Shown piece after piece: positions 57,541 through 64,000 of a stretch of DNA of 64,000 bases. The translations under genes and the position numbers were made by a program. Source of the DNA: Daedaleopsis sinensis (lineage: Eukaryota; Basidiomycota; Agaricomycetes; Polyporales; Polyporaceae); NCBI GenBank assembly GCA_033807695.1, contig CM066305.1, positions 2,418,001 to 2,482,000 of the forward strand. Direction: 5' to 3'. Positions within the stretch are counted from its first letter, which is position 1. Every line of letters starts with the position of its first letter. The notes below the pieces were generated by a model. It saw nothing but the letters and a program-made list of their open reading frames with translations. It had not been told where the DNA came from and made no database searches.

Positions 57541-60202
57541 TTAAATTGCTGACCATATTATTGTTGGAACTATATGGGCTTCCAGTCTAGTAGTGATATT
57601 ACCGGCCTGAGTGCCACATGACGTTCGGGGACTATTAGTACATGGCAACTTAAATCGGTGTCTCGGTGGCAATTTCAGAGCACACGGCGGAGAAGAGTGT
57701 ACTCTGTCCAGCGGAATGAGGGGGTCGAGGACAGAAGATATGCATATTATACACACGAATGCCATCACGAATTGAACATACCTTTTAAACCCGTGGCGCT
57801 TTCAATTACGCACAATTTCAATTACACGGTTCTACTTGAACCATCCTGGTGGCGAGCGCGTTAGAGACACATCAGTTCGCGCAACTGCTTCCTGCATATT
57901 AATATTAACTTCGCATACGGAGGTGGCTTGATTACAGACCGGGTGTCGGGCTATTCACGGAAGACGAGCGCCCGGGATCGTACCGGTCTCGTTATGATCC
58001 GATATTTTCCGGGTTTGCCATGCTACCCTATGCTACCCTGAGTCCTGACTCCCGCTTCCATCTGGCATCGCTAACCTCTACTACTCAGTACCTACTGCAC
58101 TGAGAATGGCGCGACGCCTGTATTTCTTGTCGGCTCCCCTCCGACGCGACACTGAATATTCGGCATGATAGCTCCGGAACGCGGCCGACCGGTGTCGGAT
58201 GTCCTTATGTTGGCCACGCCGGACTTTCCATGTAGAAAGGCTCGTGCTATACGTTGCGCGCGTTCCTGTACTCGAATTACTGACCAACTCACCTATCAGT
58301 ACATGACGAATGCGGTAGCATAGTCGATATTAAAATGGATATATGTTTAGACGGCTGCTTTGTGATCTCTCAATGCCACATATTTATCGGGTACGCTGCG
58401 CGACACCCACGCTCTTATCTCCTATCGCTTAACGCCAGCATACGTGTCCATCTCTTTCAACAAGTCAGGCTCGCTCCAAGAAATCACGGGCGAATCAAGA
58501 ATAACTGCCGTACCATCTATGTATACTTTAAGAGGCGCCCACATACAGACTAGAACTCGCTGGCACCGCCTCTGCCTCTTGCTCCACTCCCGCTCCCGTT
58601 TACGCTCTTGCCGTGCGTCGACGTCGTACGGTCTCACTTCTAGGGTGCATCCAACTCGATTCCGCGCCGCGTGTACGTTGCATTCACCCAACGCATTTAT
58701 ACTTTATGAGTTCGTCGTTCGTGCTGCCGAGGCTCAGCCGTACTGGTCCAGCACATATCCAGCACCGGATCCAAGTCTCTCCGTTGCGGACTGGATTCTT
58801 CCTGTCCGATCTCGTACCCGTGCGTTGTTTTTACCTGTCCCCAATATCCTCTCTATTTCCGGCTGCCCGTCTAAGTCTTCACGCACGCGGCACCACACAT
58901 CTTCACGCTATCCCCACCTCGGACCGTCGTTGTGCAGCAGTTAATCTATTCGTACAGGTACTATAGTCGGGTAGGCCCGTGGAAGATCGTGGACTTCAGG
59001 GCCGGAATCGGAGCACCAATACATCGCGCTTAATCAGGATGTGGGTACTGTCTTAGGAATTAATGTACTTCGGCCACCGCTGACGTCTGCCATCAGAAAG
59101 ATCGGGACTGCAAGCACTGAGCATTGAATTCGCGCTCAAAGATGATGGCGCAGAGACCAGATGGAGTGTCCCACGATCCGACGCTTACTGTGTATATACG
59201 CGGTGCAGCTCACGGTTTCGCTCGTGCTCGAATGGAGGAGGTTTATTCGAAGGGAGATGCGGGTCTGCGGATACGCAGCGCGCGAATCATAGGAACCGGA
59301 CGAGTGGCTGAGTGGACCACCGACTGTGACATGTATCCATGTGGCTTTGAGAATTACGACGCGAAATGTCGCCTCCTCCCCTCAACCACCCGGACCCACC
59401 ACCTTAAGCCCTGTTCCAACTGATTAGCTCATCCTGTTGCTCTCGTTTTAGCCCTAGAACGCAATGCAAACGCCGCCGACCGCTGCCGCGTGCGTACTAT
59501 GCATGAGCACCCTATGCGGGTGCCACATGCACCGGAAGTGCGAGTCGCGATGCGCTGCGAGAAGCGAACGGTACAGTGAGAGGTGGTTATGCCACATCGC
59601 GCACGAACCATGCTGCCCGAAGGGGTAGTAAAGATTGGTGCGCGACGTAGCATATGAGCGTAGGAACTCATATACGAGAATTTGATTCTGTATAACTCGA
59701 CTGGAATGAGCGCGCGCGGTCCGCTGCCGCCAACGCGACCACACACGACGCGTATATATTCTTAGTGTCACAGAGTATTACATGGAACACAATTCTCACA
59801 GCGCCGCTTACACGTGCGTGCCTATACGTCGCTGTCCAATTCTCGTGTGATGCGACTGCTGGATGTGTAACGATCAGGATAGAAATATCTACTTTCGCGA
59901 ACCACGACACATACCTGAAACCTCGGATGGGTACTGATGTGCTATTTGAACGATGCCAGCGTGGGCGTTTTGACCGGACATGTCGCCGATGTGCTGCTTG
60001 GGATGTTAGTTTCTGGACGGCTCCACATCCGTTGTTTGGACGCACCATCTCATGCGGCGCGTTCGGCTTTAGCTATTCGACCGCAGGCTACGGTCTGTTC
60101 AAGGATCGGCCTATTTACTGCTCTGAGCAACAAGAAACGTGACGTCCGGGCACCCGGGGTATGGTGAGCGTGCGAGCGGTAAGCCCAATGCTTCGCTCCA
60201 TT
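57541..60202. other. Gene-poor region right of the array
   Basis: 2.7 kb with no convincing gene. Candidate fragments: minus 58550-58422 (PLKVYIDGTAVILDSPVISW) and plus 59142-59420 (PTLTVYIRGAAHGFARARME), each without a partner exon. Possible remnants of local families. Nothing firm. Confidence 0.35.
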
Positions 60203-61154
60203 TCAAGAAGGTGTTGACGACTTGCGATGTTGGCGCTTTAGCCCCGACGACCCATTCGGCGAGCGGGACCTCGGACGCGGTCGTGAACTCGCCGACCATT
60301 GCATAGAGGGCGTCTGAGACGGCGATGGCGCGGGCGGACCCCGTACAGAGCAGGGAATATGTTGACCGCGATCAGGACCACTCGGAACAGCTAAGGGTAT
60401 GTGACTTAGCGAGGATGTACACTCTCGTGCGCCAATACGTACCATGAAAATCCCAAACCAACCTCGTCCGACAAACCTAATCATCGTGATGCGAAATGGC
60501 TGTGCGGGTCCACCTGACATTGTTGCTCAGCGGTGGCGGCGATAACGAGGCACGCACGGATAGCGGGACGCACCGAGTAGCCTTGGCGGACCTGCCATAG
60601 CGAATTCACGAGAGCGACGACCGGTAATTGGAGTTCCTCTGGCTGATGTTAGCCAGCTCACAGATAAACTGCGTGCACGTCGACTCACCCATTGTCGAAC
60701 AAGCCCAGAATCGCGTCCTCCCCGTTCAGCTGGAGGACACCCGTACTGGAGGGAGCAGGTCGAATTACGACGGGTGCAAGCGGTGGGGATTGGGAGCTAC
60801 TCATGCGAAGAACGAGTTGCGCACTTACAATCTTCCCCTAACTGCCGACACGATACCGCCCACTGGAACAACTGCCACTCTCCAGGTCGCAGCAGCCGCG
60901 CGTCTGGCGATAGTCGCGAGCGTCGAGAATGTATTGTCGTTGCGGGTTTGAGTAACGGTACCACTTGAGGGCACAGGTGGCGGCGTATCGACGGGTGTGT
61001 ATGGAGGGGGGAGATCGCTGTGAATGTATTGACCTCTTGGTCTATGCGGTACGCATTTCCAGCACGCTACTTACCTGTGCCGCCCTGAGCTCGTGGGCGG
61101 CGAGAAATGCGGGTATGACAAACGAACTTCGGTCTTCGGGTCTAGAATGACCAT
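60203..61154 (-). CDS. Hypothetical protein, multi-exon, C-terminus unresolved
   Basis: ATG 61154-61152 starts MVILDPKTEVRLSYPHF. Splice sites compatible in phase join this exon to SGTVTQTRNDNTFSTLATIA (acceptor about 60962), then to TGVLQLNGEDAILGLFDNE (about 60750-60693) and ELQLPVVALVNSLWQVRQGY (about 60639-60517). Three consecutive junctions restore one frame, which supports a real gene. After TAEQQCQ two continuations are possible: one ends near 60203 in a Ser/Arg-rich tail, the other uses the frame VSDALYAMVGEFTTASEVPL to a stop at 60111. No domain is recognised; moderate hydrophobicity without a clear transmembrane helix. Confidence 0.35.
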
Positions 61155-63518
61155 GATGGACGAGGGAACTTCTGGCGACAGACGAGCGAGTAGAATGGGA
61201 TAGCCGTGCCGGTTGAGGAACGAAGACGAGCAAGACGCGTCGCGCGACGAATATGCAGGCGAACACGATGGAAAGTATGAGCGAGGTCGATGTGAAACGA
61301 AACAGGCCTGGGGTGTGCTGTGATCGTGATGGTGGGGAAAGATGAATGCGCTGGCGGGAAAGACGCCGAGCTTTGCAAAGGTTATCTATTACTGGACAGA
61401 ACCTTGCCGGCGCGCGCCCACGCGCCGAGTTCTAGGGCCTCTGCGCATCGACCAATGGCAGATGCACGCCGCGCGAACTGATAGATATGAGCACTTGGAT
61501 TTACATTGTGTCTGCGTACACGCACAGCGCAGTGTCGAGGGCTGCCTCGAAATAAGCTCCGATATCCTCGGTGGTGCCGATGTTCAGTATCTCGGACGCC
61601 ACCCGTGGATGTCATAAGATATCGCGAAATTTGAATGTGGCGGTGCGATCGTAACTCTATTGAGTGCTGCAAGTGCATCAAAACAAACGGCCCGGACATC
61701 CGATGGCACGCACAATCAGTCTGCAAATCTAATCTTATCTCCGGAGCAGTAGCGCCCCTGGCAGTGTGCGATTCACGCTTGTACATTGTGATGTATCTGC
61801 TGCATGCGTCTCCGAAAGTATGTGTAACTTGGTATAATTTGTGTGGATGCACTCAAGAAACTGGACCGCCAATGGCCCCCTCCCTTTTGAGAAATATCCT
61901 ACGGACAGGCCATCACATAGTAACCTGCCTAGCGGCGACGGACGGCGACTACACGGACAACCCGGCGGCGGCGTGTAGTACTAGTCGATTCGCGCGCTCG
62001 ACGTTGTCCGCGGTTTTGCCGCAGGGATCCCAAGAGCCACACAGGAGCGAAGCCCATGAGCACTCTCAACCCCCGCTGCAGGAACTGCGTGTAGAAGTAT
62101 GACGATGAGTTCACAACCGCTTTTAATCTCCTCGCCCCCCCTACTACCCCTAAAAAGGAGGACGAACCGAGTTCAAAATCGATACCGCCGAATGCGTGAC
62201 TCGTGCGACGTATGACTGGAAGCTTTGTAACACCAGCTCTATCGATTACCGGTGGTCATATCAGGACTCTCATTGCCTTGTATCTACGGTCACTGCTTAC
62301 CAGTATTGCCTGGTTCGTCGCGAATCGCTCTAACAGTAGGATTGATGGATTTGATGCCACTAGGCGGCTACGTGTTTGAACACATGTCTTGCACGAATGA
62401 TACTTCGATGACTTACGATTCGGATGAGTGTGTCCGGAGAGAATCCTGCATCTTGCGGTCGAATTTGGGGGAGTATTTGAAGGTATACGTCGCGAGTCCC
62501 GGATTACAGTATATGTCTGGGATGATACTGCCCCTCTCGCAGCCGTGGCGAAGTCAAAAATGCAGAAGCAGCGGAGGTGGGGGGCGGAGAGTCTGAATCG
62601 TTGGTGTGGATGCTAAAAGGAAAAGGAACAATGCCACGCGAACCGCAGCACGTTGCTATGGTCACGTGCTAGACGGTGGAGAATGTTTATTTCCGCCCAG
62701 TACTGTCCCGGAGCGCTTTCTCCATCATCGCCCCGTGAAATTTGTACAAGTACGTGAACGCATAGAATGAGGAGGAATATAAAGCTGTATATATACCAAT
62801 GGGGATTGAAGAATAGCGGGCTCCGCATCTGGCGCTCGGCCGTGGTAGTTCAGTAATCCCCGTGTATAGAAGTTCGATACGCGCTGCGTCAAGATTACTC
62901 GACCAGATCCGGGCCGTCTCGAACCCTCGAGTCCTTCGTGGCCAGGTTTGCCCGGAGGGCCGTGTGTATACTTACTGAAGCTTACTGTATTACCATCGTA
63001 TTGCAATGCAGGTCGTCACAGGTCAATCGGGCCGGTAGCGAATCCAGGAAAGTGTATCACAGGGAAAGTTCATTACTGCATTCCGAGTTCGTAGCACATG
63101 TACGCTAGCTTGGTGAATAGAATTAGACAAAGCAAGCAAACGTGGAGAGCATGAGAGCGGTCGTGAGCGTAAATAAGGACGTACAGAGGCACAGTCACAC
63201 TAGAGGTGATAGTACAGAGTACAAAGGCATAGGACGCAGCGATGAGACAGGGAGCAAGACTCCGAAAGCGAGCAGTAAAGAGGGTGGGGGCGTTGTGGAT
63301 CTGTTGTGGATCTGAACTATGAACAATATCGGTCATAAAGATAATCCGAACCCGGCGTAGCCGAACGTCTGCAGCAGCGAGGAAACATAAAGCAAAGAAT
63401 AGATACGAGGAAGGTCGGTGGAACGCGCGACGCGCCTGCGCCCCCTTGTCGCGCGGCCCACGAGCTGGTTGCGCGCCTCGATTGCAACATTCGCGGGATG
63501 ATTGGAGTGGGAAAGGAA
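61155..63518. other. Gene-poor region
   Basis: 2.4 kb. Open stretches such as plus 61635-62102 have no conserved features. The part 63060-63518 is likely the 3' region of the terminal minus-strand gene. Confidence 0.35.
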
Positions 63519-64000
63519 TTAGACGCGATAGATGGGGCGGCCGCGCCAGTCAACGGTACGCCCGGAACGTGTGTCGACATAGTCGGCACGATGGCTGCGG
63601 CCCGAGGAATGGCCCCCGAAACCGAACATGCGGCGGATGCGCTCGCCGAGCGGTTCGTTCGACATGCTGCCGTGTCGCTGGTGCGAGACGTTGTGGGTCG
63701 AAGTATCGCGAGGCCGAGACTCGCTCTGATGTTGGACGCGTGAGTTTGACTGTGGGATGCGAGTACTACGAGAAGAACCCACCCGACGGAGGCGATGGCC
63801 TGTGTTGTACGCGTAATCGGTCGAACGGACCTGAGCGGACTGCCGCGGGAGAGATTGCGAGCGGGTGGAGCGGTGGGTGTGCGCCGTAGAGGTGTGGTGG
63901 GACGTACGCGGGGGGCTGCGACGAGAGGCAGACGTATACTGCACCGGAGCGGTGGTGTAGTACGTGCCGCCAGAGCCGGTCCGATGGTGTCCGTGGCTCG
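63519..64000 (-). CDS. Conserved basic Ser/Arg-rich protein, C-terminal part (5' end outside window)
   Basis: The minus-strand frame is open from the window edge to the stop at 63519-63521. The visible 160 residues begin with a low-complexity His/Ser/Arg-rich region (TGSGGTYYTTAPVQYTSASR, HTSTAHTHRSTRSQS) and end with an ordered motif LGERIRRMFGFGGHS, ADYVDTRSGRTVDWRGRPIY, RV. The GR.VD.RGRP.YRV ending is of a type I associate with small conserved proteins of mushroom-forming fungi, but I cannot name a function. The start and any upstream introns lie beyond base 64000. Confidence 0.55.
   Translation of the reverse strand, partial: SHGHHRTGSGGTYYTTAPVQYTSASRRSPPRTSHHTSTAHTHRSTRSQSLPRQSAQVRSTDYAYNTGHRLRRVGSSRSTRIPQSNSRVQHQSESRPRDTSTHNVSHQRHGSMSNEPLGERIRRMFGFGGHSSGRSHRADYVDTRSGRTVDWRGRPIYRV

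Noticed and set aside
61142..61378. Membrane protein suggested by a hydrophobic stretch (STSLILSIVFACIFV) on the minus strand
   Set aside because: Splice phases favour the neighbouring frame starting MVILDPKTE at 61154; the hydrophobic frame has no compatible downstream exon.
1..64000. tRNA or rRNA genes
   Set aside because: I looked for cloverleaf-like A/B box pairs at tRNA spacing and for rRNA-like sequence and found none that I could support.

Overview
The window looks like nuclear DNA of a filamentous basidiomycete, most likely an Agaricomycete. Genes are split by many short introns (mostly about 45-65 nt, a few near 30 nt) with clear GT..AG borders. There are MFS permeases, a SLIP-GC-like large GTPase, an autonomous Helitron and several small families of unknown function of the kind seen in mushroom genomes. 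The taxonomic call is inference from protein style and intron architecture, not from a database search. All gene models were built by hand from reading frame, splice signals and agreement with known protein families.

Layout. 0-14 kb is ordinary euchromatic sequence: two tandem allantoate/Dal5-type MFS transporters (the first cut by the window start), a long disordered basic protein, a 22-exon dynamin-like/SLIP-GC-like GTPase and a small charged protein. From about 14.9 kb the character changes to an accessory region of lineage-specific, duplicated, divergent genes. It holds two copies of a coiled-coil family (16.7-17.6 kb minus, 18.8-19.9 kb plus) and three copies of a beta-rich family (14.9, 20.1 and 52.2 kb, all minus). 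It also holds a ribonucleotide reductase small subunit (22.7-23.9 kb minus) head to head with a full-length Helitron Rep/helicase (24.2-30.4 kb), and four F-box-like proteins with a nucleotidyltransferase-like core (31.1, 33.6, 36.9, 38.6 kb). Further along are a spacer-containing CLK/SRPK-like kinase (35-36.2 kb), a Cys-cluster protein (40.3-41.6 kb), a 455-residue unknown protein (42.7-44.3 kb) and a ribonucleotide reductase large subunit (46.7-50.6 kb). A roughly 4 kb tandem array of about 32 units follows (53.6-57.5 kb). The right end (57.5-64 kb) is gene-poor.

The most striking content is a complete but unusual class I ribonucleotide reductase, with both subunits 23 kb apart in this mobile-element-rich region. 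Both genes can be spliced into uninterrupted proteins that keep the radical and catalytic residues, yet both are highly divergent. The small subunit has Glu instead of Asp at the first iron-ligand position and ends without the usual C-terminal R1-docking peptide. The large subunit has rewritten specificity and effector loops and a roughly 290-residue tail with two CxxC motifs. I read this as a second, fast-evolving RNR rather than the housekeeping enzyme. Whether it is a mobile or viral acquisition, a duplicated paralogue or part of a selfish or defence system cannot be told from sequence alone.
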